64,000 bases of DNA from an uncultured Porphyromonas sp. (GTDB lineage Bacteria; Bacteroidota; Bacteroidia; Bacteroidales; Porphyromonadaceae), in NCBI GenBank assembly GCA_905372565.1, contig CAJPPK010000004.1:1-64000 (forward strand), written 5' to 3'. Under the pieces are notes generated by a model. That model was not told where the DNA came from. It searched no databases and saw nothing but the letters and a program-made list of their open reading frames with translations. This document shows, in pieces, positions 41,586 through 48,962 of the stretch (position 1 is the first letter of the stretch; every line of letters starts with the position of its first letter). The position numbers were made by a program, and so were the translations under genes.

Positions 41586-42611
41586 ATGAAACTATTTAAT
41601 AAGATCATCGCATCGCTGCTCCTATCGGCTGTCTTTGTTAGCTGTGGAACCTCTGCGGATGAAGTCGACCCGACGCGTTCGATCTACTCTGCAAAGGACA
41701 CGACGAAGATGACCGAGGTCGAGAAGTATATCCAGAATTACTTCGGTAAGCGATATAATGTAGATATCCGCTACCGATATGAAGATCGTCTGGCGAGTAA
41801 CCAGTATAAGCTTGGTCCTGCTTCGGAAGCTCAAGCGCTGAAGTATATCAACCTTATGCGCTATACTTTCTTCGAAGTCTATGACAAGGTAGCTCCTCCG
41901 GGATTTGCTGAGCGTCATACCATCAAGCAACTTGTCCTCTTTGGTACGCTTGGTTATGGCCCTACGCAGAACCTCCTTGGGGAAGCTCCTTTCGGGATGA
42001 TTCTAGTCTACGATATCAATAACCTAGTGATCCCTTACTACGACGATCCTAACTTTAGCTCGTCGTCCTTCAACTACTATTACCAGCGAGCAAGAGATAA
42101 CTATATCCAGACGCTCTACCACGAGTCAGCGCATACGCTGCACCAAGAGAGTCCGATCCCAGAGGAGTTCATCAAGCTGACTATCTCGGACTACCAGGGG
42201 GATAATGCCTTCGTCTATTGGTACCAGCGTGGTATTTCTTCTCTCACGGCCGGCTTCATTTCGGATTACGCTAGTAAGAACCCTGAGGAAGACATCGCTG
42301 AGCTCTATGGTACCTACATGGTCTTACTCCCAGAGGAATGGGAACGACTGATGCAAGAGGCCGATCATAAGTACAAGCCTGAGGCACTCTATACGGGACG
42401 TCAGATCCTGGAGCGCAAGCTTGAGATCATGAAGGAGTACTTGAAGACGAACTACAATCTAGACATTGATGTCGTTCGTGCAGAGGCTAACCGTCGTATG
42501 TCTGCTAGCAAGAATGGTGCGGGCTGGTCGGTACCTGCTTTCAATGAGTTTATCAAGCATGACTTTACGAAGCTCCCTCCTTCGTACTACTCTTCTATCC
42601 CTAAATATTAG
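41586..42611 (+). CDS. putative zinc metallopeptidase lipoprotein (Peptidase_Mx1-like)
   Basis: A 341-residue surface lipoprotein (Cys20 in FVSC, followed by GTSADEVD). The zinc motif HExxH is present as His179-Glu180-Ser-Ala-His183 in YHESAHTLHQ, and EDIAELYGTY about 60 residues later may supply a third ligand. This arrangement fits the putative zinc-binding metallopeptidase family found behind SusD genes. An ATG at 41571, overlapping the susD stop as TAATG, is an alternative start but would put five residues before the signal peptide. Substrate unknown; a surface protein or peptide is likely. Confidence 0.82.
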   Translation: MKLFNKIIASLLLSAVFVSCGTSADEVDPTRSIYSAKDTTKMTEVEKYIQNYFGKRYNVDIRYRYEDRLASNQYKLGPASEAQALKYINLMRYTFFEVYDKVAPPGFAERHTIKQLVLFGTLGYGPTQNLLGEAPFGMILVYDINNLVIPYYDDPNFSSSSFNYYYQRARDNYIQTLYHESAHTLHQESPIPEEFIKLTISDYQGDNAFVYWYQRGISSLTAGFISDYASKNPEEDIAELYGTYMVLLPEEWERLMQEADHKYKPEALYTGRQILERKLEIMKEYLKTNYNLDIDVVRAEANRRMSASKNGAGWSVPAFNEFIKHDFTKLPPSYYSSIPKY

Positions 42612-42617
42612 ACTGCT

Positions 42618-44030
42618 ATGAGAAGATATTTAGCTTGGGCGTTAGCAGCCACCGCCCTAGTCTCCTCCTGTAAGATGTATGAAGATCTACCTACGGGAGA
42701 AGATAAGCCAGCTCTCTACATCACGAAGGAAATGGAAGTCCTCGATGAGCTACTCCAGGGTAGTGAGCATGGATGGCGTATGGTACTCCTTCCTGGGAGC
42801 TATCAGTATGGAGGGATCAATCTCGCCTTCCAGTTCCGAGATGGCGGAGCAGTAGAGACCCACTCGGAAGATCTAGAAGAGGTCATCAAGTCGACCTACC
42901 ACTTCTATAATGCGTCGGGTATCCGCCTGACCTTTGACACGCGTAATCCTGCCCTAGGGCGCTATTCAGAGCCACGTAATACCCTGCTTCAGGGGCTCGA
43001 GGGGGACTTTGAGTTTACCGTTGGGGATGTCAGTGCCAATAAGGATACGATCGAGCTCACCGGGATTTACAGCCACAATCGTATGCAGCTCATCCGTCTA
43101 AAGGAGTCTCCCAAGAGTTACATCGATAAGGTGAAGGAGGTTCGCCAAGCGCTCTATGGCAAGGCGCTTCATACGACGACGATCGGAGGCAAGCAGGTGA
43201 AGATGTCCATCTTCGGGCTGATCCGCCAGCTTCAGGTGAAGGTCGGTGATGAGAAGGAGCGTATGCTTCCTATCTACTTCACCCCTGAGGGGATGGAGAT
43301 CATTGCTCCAGAGGATCTGATCGATGAGCGTGACGCTTCGAAGGGTCAGGTCGGACAGATCGGTACCGAGTTCCTCCGCCAGATCAAGGTAGAGAAGGAT
43401 GGGACGACCTATCATGCTCTCTCTCCTTCGGGCGAGAAGCTCGAGATCCAGTCGGCTTACTTCGACCTCACGAAATACAAGATCCGTGCACTCTTCTATG
43501 AGTACTGGGCTGGGAATGACGTCCACAATGCGGTCGTCAGAACCAATGGTGCCAAGTACCAATCAGGGCCTAAGCAGGGTCAGGATAGTATCATCGGGGA
43601 GATCACCAATGATCCCTACTATTCGGCAGGTACGCAGATCTATGAGTTTGCCTATATCGGTAAGACGGATGGGGGAGATCATAAGGTCTCACTTAAGCTC
43701 TACCGTCCCAATGGAGATAGGTGGCTAAGCTACTACCTCGACTTTGCTCCCGTGAGTGATGAGCCTGCGAAGGTCTACTTCCGTAAGTTCGTTCAAGATG
43801 GCAATGATTGGCGTTATAACCGCAATGCCATGCGTGGTATGATCGATGCCCTAGTAGAGCATTCGCCCTATCGCTTTACTTGGATCGAGAGCAAGAAGAC
43901 CCCTGGTGTCTATGAATACTCAATGCACTCGGTAGCCAATGATGAGTTCTGGATGAGTATCTCTGACTACTACGAACCAGGACATCCGCTGTCGGATATG
44001 CCTGTACGTCTCAACGGGTTCTCCTATTAG
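42618..44030 (+). CDS. DUF4302 lipoprotein
   Basis: A 470-residue lipoprotein (Cys18 in VSSC, followed by KMYEDLPTGEDK). The domain opening EVLDELLQGSEHGWRMVLLPG and the following beta-rich region match DUF4302, a family of unknown function usually encoded after the SusC-SusD-metallopeptidase trio, as here. The gap to the peptidase gene is 6 bases, so translation is probably coupled. It may bind the peptide or protein released by the peptidase and pass it to SusCD; that is inference from order alone. Confidence 0.82.
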   Translation: MRRYLAWALAATALVSSCKMYEDLPTGEDKPALYITKEMEVLDELLQGSEHGWRMVLLPGSYQYGGINLAFQFRDGGAVETHSEDLEEVIKSTYHFYNASGIRLTFDTRNPALGRYSEPRNTLLQGLEGDFEFTVGDVSANKDTIELTGIYSHNRMQLIRLKESPKSYIDKVKEVRQALYGKALHTTTIGGKQVKMSIFGLIRQLQVKVGDEKERMLPIYFTPEGMEIIAPEDLIDERDASKGQVGQIGTEFLRQIKVEKDGTTYHALSPSGEKLEIQSAYFDLTKYKIRALFYEYWAGNDVHNAVVRTNGAKYQSGPKQGQDSIIGEITNDPYYSAGTQIYEFAYIGKTDGGDHKVSLKLYRPNGDRWLSYYLDFAPVSDEPAKVYFRKFVQDGNDWRYNRNAMRGMIDALVEHSPYRFTWIESKKTPGVYEYSMHSVANDEFWMSISDYYEPGHPLSDMPVRLNGFSY

Positions 44031-44049
44031 GCTCTTAGCCTACTCCAAG

Positions 44050-44093
44050 GTCATCCCCTGTACACCTCTTGGTGTGCAGGGGATGACTTTTTC
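44050..44093 (+). terminator. terminator of the second SusC/SusD locus
   Basis: A 17-bp stem with one G:U pair (GTCATCCCCTGTACACC with GGTGTGCAGGGGATGAC) and a 4-base loop, followed by TTTTTC. Confidence 0.9.
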
Positions 44094-44111
44094 TTAGTGG
44101 CTCTTGTGTCT

Positions 44112-44221
44112 AAGCCCAGTGTGTCAGATGAGCGAGCCTTAACCTTGCTCTCGAAGGAGGTAAGCCTTTAGTATAGATAAGGTTTACCTTTCCTTGGTTA
44201 AAGGCCTATGTTAGGGGGATG
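44112..44221. repeat. 22-bp dyad array, copy D
   Basis: Units of 22 bp start at 44112, 44134, 44156, 44178 and 44200 with openings AAGCCCAGTGT, GAGCCTTAACC, GGAGGTAAGCC, TAAGGTTTACC and AAAGGCCTATG. The tail TAGTTATTTAGGTGTTTTCC (44243-44262) resembles that of copy A. Nothing else was recognised in the 44031-44568 gap apart from the promoter at 44486; no cobalamin riboswitch was visible. Confidence 0.75.
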
Positions 44222-44485
44222 GATTGCTTGTCGTTTGATTTCTAGTTATTTAGGTGTTTTCCTTTTGGTCTTTGTGGTCTTTCCCTAGAAGAAGGATGAG
44301 TGAAGGAGTAATGAGGCAGGGGGGGTAGAGGAGAGGCTGATGATAGTCTTGGGGGAGCAAGATGAGCGGGTCGAAAAATATACTTCAGGGGGTATCGTAT
44401 TGAGGCAGAAAGGGGTGCGTAGGACTCTCCTTGGGATGTCAAAAGGTGTCAATGAACCTCGTCGGATATTGCCAGTTTTTTATAT

Positions 44486-44493
44486 TAGATTTG
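44486..44493 (+). promoter_or_regulatory. -7 box of nrdJ
   Basis: TAGATTTG, 75 bases before the start. Two near-repeats TGTCAAAAGG and TGTCAATGAA lie at about 44437-44456 and could be a regulator site. Confidence 0.5.
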
Positions 44494-44568
44494 TACCCGG
44501 AAACCAAAACTCCAGGACCTTCCTGGTACAACTAACTAGCATCATTCACCCTATAGCGTCACTACATC

Positions 44569-46878
44569 ATGACAGAGAGCAAACGTGCTTTATCAGAATA
44601 CGTTTACCAGAGTAAGTATTCCCTATACCGAGAGGATCTGGGACGTAAAGAGACTTGGGAGGAGAGTGTCGATCGCATCAAGGATATGCATCTCACTCAC
44701 CTCAGCTCCGTTGCCCCTCAGGCACTGGAGAACGAATGGTTCATGACCCAGTTCAATGAGGCCATCGACTATTATAAGAAGAAGAAGTTCGTTGGCTCTC
44801 AGCGTAACCTGCAGTTTGGGGGTGAGCCTGTGCTGAAGTCCTCTGCTAAATCGTATAACTGTAGCTACTCTCACTGTGACCGTCTAGAGGTCTTCCGTGA
44901 GACAGAGTGGCTCCTTCTCAGCGGATGTGGCTGTGGTCTCTCTGTCGAACAGGCTCACGTCGACAAGCTCCCTCATCTCCTTCGTCAGGAAGAGCTAGAG
45001 TCGGAGAATGAAGTATTCATCATCGGAGATAGCATCGAAGGTTGGGCTGACGCGATCCATCGTCTGCTGGAGCATTACTTTGTACCGGGGGTTAAGAAGC
45101 CCGTATTCGATTATTCCGAGATTCGTCCTAAGGGTGCTAAGATCGCTAACCGCTTCATCGCTCCTGGTCCCGATGGTCTACGTGTCGCCCTCGATAAGAT
45201 CCGTGCTCTGCTCAAGGATGCCGTCGATGCCGGCCAGCGCAAACTGACAGCTCTGCAGTGTACGGATATCATCGCTCATCTAGCGGACTCTGTCCTCTCT
45301 GGGGGTGTCCGTCGCTCAGCTTTGATGATCCTCTTCTCTCCCGAAGATGCGGAGATGGTGAACTGTAAGCATGGCGACTGGTTCACGACGAACCCTCAGC
45401 GTGCACGCTTCAATATGTCTGCAGCGCTTAATCGTGGTGAAGTCGATCGTTCGCTCTACGAAAGTCTCTTCGAGGCGATGCGTACCAGCGGTGATCCTGG
45501 GCTTTACTGGCGTGATAAGTTCGGTGTAGGATGTAACCCCTGCTGTGAGATCGGCTTCTTCCCAACGGATAAGAATGGCGATACGGGATGGCAGGTTTGT
45601 AACCTCGCTTCGATCAATGGTCTCGAGTGTACGACCGAAGAAGAGTTCTACAAGACCTGTCGCTGTGCATCTACGCTAGCTACCATCCAGGCTACGTACA
45701 TGGACTTCCCTTACCTCGGACAAGCGACGATGAATATCATCAAGGCTGACCCACTCATCGGTGTGTCTATCGGTGGGATCATGAATAATCCACAGATCCT
45801 AGCGAATAAGGATATCCTCGCTGTCGGAGCTATGCAGGTACGTCAGCAGAACTCGCAGTGTGCTCGTATCCTTGGGATCAACCCTGCGAGCCGTACGACC
45901 TGTGTCAAGCCTGACGGTACGGTGAGCCTCCTCCTGGGGATGACCTCGGGTATCCACGGAGCCTATGCGAAGCGCTACCTCCGTAGCGTAGAGGCTAACA
46001 TCGAAGAGCCTAACCTCAAGGCTTACGAAGAAGCAAACCCCAAGGCAGTACAGCCTAATATCTTCAAGCCTAACACCGATAAGAAGATCTTCTTCCCTAT
46101 CGAAGAGAGCGAAGAAACCCTCCTCCGTGGAGAGCTGAGTGGCGTCACGCTCCTGGAGTATGTCAAGACCGTACAGCAGAGCTGGGTCATCCCCGGTATG
46201 AGTGACATGGAGTCTCCGGTCAAGAATAACGTCTCCAATACGGTCGACGTGCCCAATGATCAGTGGGATAAGGTGCGTGACTGGGTCTGGGAGAATCAGA
46301 ACTATATCGCAGGGGTATCCTTCCTCTCCACCTACGGAGACATGGACCTGCCTCAGGCGCCTATGTGTAAGGTGTCTACTCCCGAAGAGATCCTTCGTGA
46401 GTATGGTGTAGGGAGTATGTTCGCTTCAGGTCTCGTCGTCGATACGATCGAGGTCTTTGGGGATCTTTGGAAGGCTTGTGAGTCGGCTCAAGGACGTGGC
46501 GAGCAGCTCTTCGTCAGCGATTGGGCGATCGATGAATATATCCAGAAGCACAGCGTAGAGGGTGAAGTCCCCAGCCTAGATAGGGAGCATGTCCGCAATC
46601 TTCTCTCTTCTCGTCTACAGGATAAGGTAGATAATCTCGCTGCTAAGCGTGATATTGTCCGTCGTATCGAGAAGTTTGCTCACAACTACTATCGTGGTGA
46701 TCTCTACAAGGCGGTCAACGTCCTGAAGAGCGTGAATAACCTTCACCTCTTCGAGGTCCTAAAGAAGACCTACAAGCCCGTAGACTGGAAGGAAGTCGAC
46801 TTCTCGGGTAAGCAGTTCTCCAATGCAGACGAGCTCGGTGCTCAGTCTTGTGCTGGAGGAGCTTGTGAGATCAAGTAA
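44569..46878 (+). CDS. nrdJ: adenosylcobalamin-dependent ribonucleotide reductase (class II)
   Basis: Makes deoxyribonucleotides using a cobalamin-generated thiyl radical, without need of oxygen. The 769-residue protein is of the RTPR-like monomeric kind. By analogy, Cys98 (SYNCSYSHC) and Cys344 (VCNLASI) are the substrate-reducing pair. Cys325 in NPCCE is the thiyl-radical cysteine, with Glu327 beside it. The C-terminus QSCAGGACEIK carries the shuttle cysteine pair. No ATP-cone was recognised at the N-terminus. It is a single-gene unit with its own promoter and terminator. The NPCCE variant (NPCGE in RTPR) is noted as a finding. Confidence 0.9.
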   Translation: MTESKRALSEYVYQSKYSLYREDLGRKETWEESVDRIKDMHLTHLSSVAPQALENEWFMTQFNEAIDYYKKKKFVGSQRNLQFGGEPVLKSSAKSYNCSYSHCDRLEVFRETEWLLLSGCGCGLSVEQAHVDKLPHLLRQEELESENEVFIIGDSIEGWADAIHRLLEHYFVPGVKKPVFDYSEIRPKGAKIANRFIAPGPDGLRVALDKIRALLKDAVDAGQRKLTALQCTDIIAHLADSVLSGGVRRSALMILFSPEDAEMVNCKHGDWFTTNPQRARFNMSAALNRGEVDRSLYESLFEAMRTSGDPGLYWRDKFGVGCNPCCEIGFFPTDKNGDTGWQVCNLASINGLECTTEEEFYKTCRCASTLATIQATYMDFPYLGQATMNIIKADPLIGVSIGGIMNNPQILANKDILAVGAMQVRQQNSQCARILGINPASRTTCVKPDGTVSLLLGMTSGIHGAYAKRYLRSVEANIEEPNLKAYEEANPKAVQPNIFKPNTDKKIFFPIEESEETLLRGELSGVTLLEYVKTVQQSWVIPGMSDMESPVKNNVSNTVDVPNDQWDKVRDWVWENQNYIAGVSFLSTYGDMDLPQAPMCKVSTPEEILREYGVGSMFASGLVVDTIEVFGDLWKACESAQGRGEQLFVSDWAIDEYIQKHSVEGEVPSLDREHVRNLLSSRLQDKVDNLAAKRDIVRRIEKFAHNYYRGDLYKAVNVLKSVNNLHLFEVLKKTYKPVDWKEVDFSGKQFSNADELGAQSCAGGACEIK

Positions 46879-46910
46879 ATCTTCCTCATAATTATCTCTG
46901 TCAAGATGTA

Positions 46911-46956
46911 CTCTCCTCTCCTTACCCTAGCAGGTATGGAGGGGAGAGCTTTTTTG
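46911..46956 (+). terminator. nrdJ terminator
   Basis: An imperfect 16-bp stem (CTCTCCTCTCCTTACC with GGTATGGAGGGGAGAG) is followed by a run of six T. The last T residues are also the -33 element of the next promoter. Confidence 0.85.
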
Positions 46957-46984
46957 TACCCTCCTACTGATCTTTTTACCTTTG
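46953..46984 (+). promoter_or_regulatory. promoter of the acyltransferase gene
   Basis: TTTG (46953-46956) and TACCTTTG (46977-46984) are 20 bp apart, an ideal Bacteroidota promoter. The -33 box is the T-run of the nrdJ terminator. Confidence 0.8.
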
Positions 46985-47007
46985 TGAGACTTAATGACTT
47001 ATAACCT

Positions 47008-48129
47008 ATGAGTGGAGAAATATTAATGGGAGAGAGTAAGGCTCCTTCTGCTGGCATATCTAGGGGATCACGTCTACTTGCTCTAGATGCTATCAAGGGC
47101 ATAGCGATCCTCTTAGTTATTTGGGGGCATGTACATATCTCGATGGCACCTGACTATCAGAGCCTAAATTATAGCTATGTGGTGCAGTATCTGCAGGCAG
47201 TGCATATGCCTCTCTTTATCTTCATCGCAGGATTCTTCTCTGCTAAAGCCTTGGATCTGACCTCTCGGGGAGTGACGCACTATTGGCGGGATAAGGTCGT
47301 GAGACTCGTAGTCCCTGCTCTCCTTTGGCATCTGCTGCTTATGACATGGAAGTGGGGGATGCCTTCTGTAGGAGGTATTTTTGGTAAGGAGTATTGGTTT
47401 ACCTTGACTCTTTTTATCTACTTTGCTCTTTTCTATGTGCAGCGTCTATTCGTGGATGGGCTGTTGTCTCTTGTCCGCGTACAAGGACGACGGTGGATCG
47501 AGGCTGTGGCGCATTTGTTGCTGACGATTGCTTTGGTTTACTTGGTGACAGGTATTTCTCTTGAGGGATCATCTCTCTTAAGATTTGTTCGCCCTGTGTT
47601 GAATTCTTTCCCTTGTCTCTATCCTTATTTTGTCTTGGGGTATCTACTCAAGCGTTTAGAGCTCTGGGTTTACCTAAAGACGCATGCTAGTGGGGCTGTT
47701 TCTTTTGTTTTGCTCTTAGTATCACTGGTTGTGCTTCGCCATCAGGAGTTAGATGTCCCCTATCTGAGCTATGGGCTGTGGCATATCTGTCGATTGATGG
47801 CACTAGCCTCGTTTGCTTTTCTCTTCTATGGGATGACGTTCTTAACGGAGCGTGGCGGTTGGATAAGTCGAGCGTTGATTTTCTTAGGGCAATGGTCTCT
47901 TCCGATTTACCTAACCCATTACTTTTTCTTGCCAGGTCTACTTGGGATGAATGATTATCTAGGGGCTATCGCTATGGAGAAGCGTTTGTCGGTAGAGATC
48001 TTCACTTATTCTTTGGGAGCTTTGATGACTCTGATCCCTACGCTTCCTGTGATTTGGCTTCTGAAGTGTAACCCCTACCTAGATTACTTCTTCTATGGGG
48101 AGATTGGGAGACTTTCATCGAAGGGATGA
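47008..48129 (+). CDS. acyltransferase 3 family membrane protein
   Basis: A 373-residue protein with about ten membrane helices. The N-terminal motif LLALDAIKGIAILLVIWGHVH (about residues 24-44) carries the conserved histidine of acyltransferase family 3 (O-acetylases of surface sugars), and YLQAVHMPLFIFIAGFFSAKAL follows as expected. It probably transfers acetyl or another acyl group to a surface glycan or lipid. An ATG at 47026 is an alternative start six codons in. Base composition is a little more AT-rich than in the neighbours, so recent arrival is possible. It stands alone. Confidence 0.88.
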   Translation: MSGEILMGESKAPSAGISRGSRLLALDAIKGIAILLVIWGHVHISMAPDYQSLNYSYVVQYLQAVHMPLFIFIAGFFSAKALDLTSRGVTHYWRDKVVRLVVPALLWHLLLMTWKWGMPSVGGIFGKEYWFTLTLFIYFALFYVQRLFVDGLLSLVRVQGRRWIEAVAHLLLTIALVYLVTGISLEGSSLLRFVRPVLNSFPCLYPYFVLGYLLKRLELWVYLKTHASGAVSFVLLLVSLVVLRHQELDVPYLSYGLWHICRLMALASFAFLFYGMTFLTERGGWISRALIFLGQWSLPIYLTHYFFLPGLLGMNDYLGAIAMEKRLSVEIFTYSLGALMTLIPTLPVIWLLKCNPYLDYFFYGEIGRLSSKG

Positions 48130-48244
48130 TCGCTGGTGTAGCGAGTAAGATTTCCTGATGAGAGGCTAGTCCGAGATATAGAATGAGCTTGGGCTAAGGA
48201 CTGCTGACCTTCGAGTTATGAGGAGCTATAGCTTAGCAAAGAAG

Positions 48245-48276
48245 GGCTTCATGTGTAGCTATTTGCACATGAAGCC
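48245..48276 (+). terminator. terminator of the acyltransferase gene, abutting the engB promoter
   Basis: A perfect 11-bp stem (GGCTTCATGTG 48245-48255 with CACATGAAGCC 48266-48276) is followed by TTATCTTTG, which is itself the engB -7 box. Confidence 0.65.
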
Positions 48277-48277
48277 T

Positions 48278-48285
48278 TATCTTTG
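48278..48285 (+). promoter_or_regulatory. -7 box of engB-PBP1A
   Basis: TATCTTTG followed by CGG, 36 bases before the engB ATG and directly after the hairpin at 48245-48276. Confidence 0.65.
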
Positions 48286-48313
48286 CGGAAAAGTAAATAG
48301 ATAGCAAGTAGAT

Positions 48314-48910
48314 ATGGTCATCAAATCTGCGGAGTTCGTCATCAGCAATAGTCAGGTAAGCAAATGCCCGACGACAGGTCTTCCTGAGTACGCCTTCATT
48401 GGGCGCTCAAATGTGGGGAAGTCCTCACTCATCAATATGCTTACTGGGCGTAAAGGATTGGCGATGACCTCACAGAAGCCAGGGAAGACCCAGCTGATTA
48501 ATCACTTCATCATCAATGACGCTTGGTATCTGGTGGACTTGCCTGGGTATGGCTATGCTCGCTTGAGTAAGGACGGCAGAGAGAAGCTGAAGAAGATGAT
48601 CGAGGATTATACGCTAGAGCGGAAGGAACTGATCTGCCTCTTTGTCCTAGTGGATGCTCGTCATGATCCGCAGAAGATCGATCTAGAGTTCATCGAATGG
48701 CTTGGCGAGGAGGGTGTCCCCTTTGCACTGGTCTTTACTAAGGCCGACAAACTCACGAAGGGCAAGCTTGCTGCTAATATCGAAGGTTACAAAGCTCGCC
48801 TGCGTCAGCAGTGGGAGGAGCTTCCCCCGCTCTTCATTACCTCTTCGGAGGAGCGTCTTGGTCGTGAAGAGCTTCTTGACTATATCGACGGGATCAATGC
48901 TTCGCTTTAG
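48314..48910 (+). CDS. engB: ribosome biogenesis GTPase EngB (YihA/YsxC)
   Basis: A small essential GTPase needed for 50S subunit assembly. The 198-residue protein has a P-loop GRSNVGKSSLIN (about residues 29-40), the switch region with SQKPGKTQLIN, DLPGYGYA as G3, and TKADKL as G4. All nucleotide-binding motifs are intact. The penicillin-binding protein gene follows after 52 bases, probably in the same transcript. Confidence 0.96.
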   Translation: MVIKSAEFVISNSQVSKCPTTGLPEYAFIGRSNVGKSSLINMLTGRKGLAMTSQKPGKTQLINHFIINDAWYLVDLPGYGYARLSKDGREKLKKMIEDYTLERKELICLFVLVDARHDPQKIDLEFIEWLGEEGVPFALVFTKADKLTKGKLAANIEGYKARLRQQWEELPPLFITSSEERLGREELLDYIDGINASL

Positions 48911-48962
48911 GCTCTAGAGAAGCGAGGAGAGTATTCCCAAGATTGCAATTGAATAGACTTCA

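Noticed and set aside
44088..44568. Cobalamin riboswitch before the B12-dependent reductase gene
   Set aside because: No B12-box or the expected conserved helices were recognised; only a promoter and the 22-bp array are visible.
48161..48232. Further copy of the 22-bp dyad array near 48.2 kb
   Set aside because: AGAGGCTAGTCC, ATGAGCTTGGG and GGAGCTATAGC look related, but the 22-bp register holds only between the first two; too weak to list.
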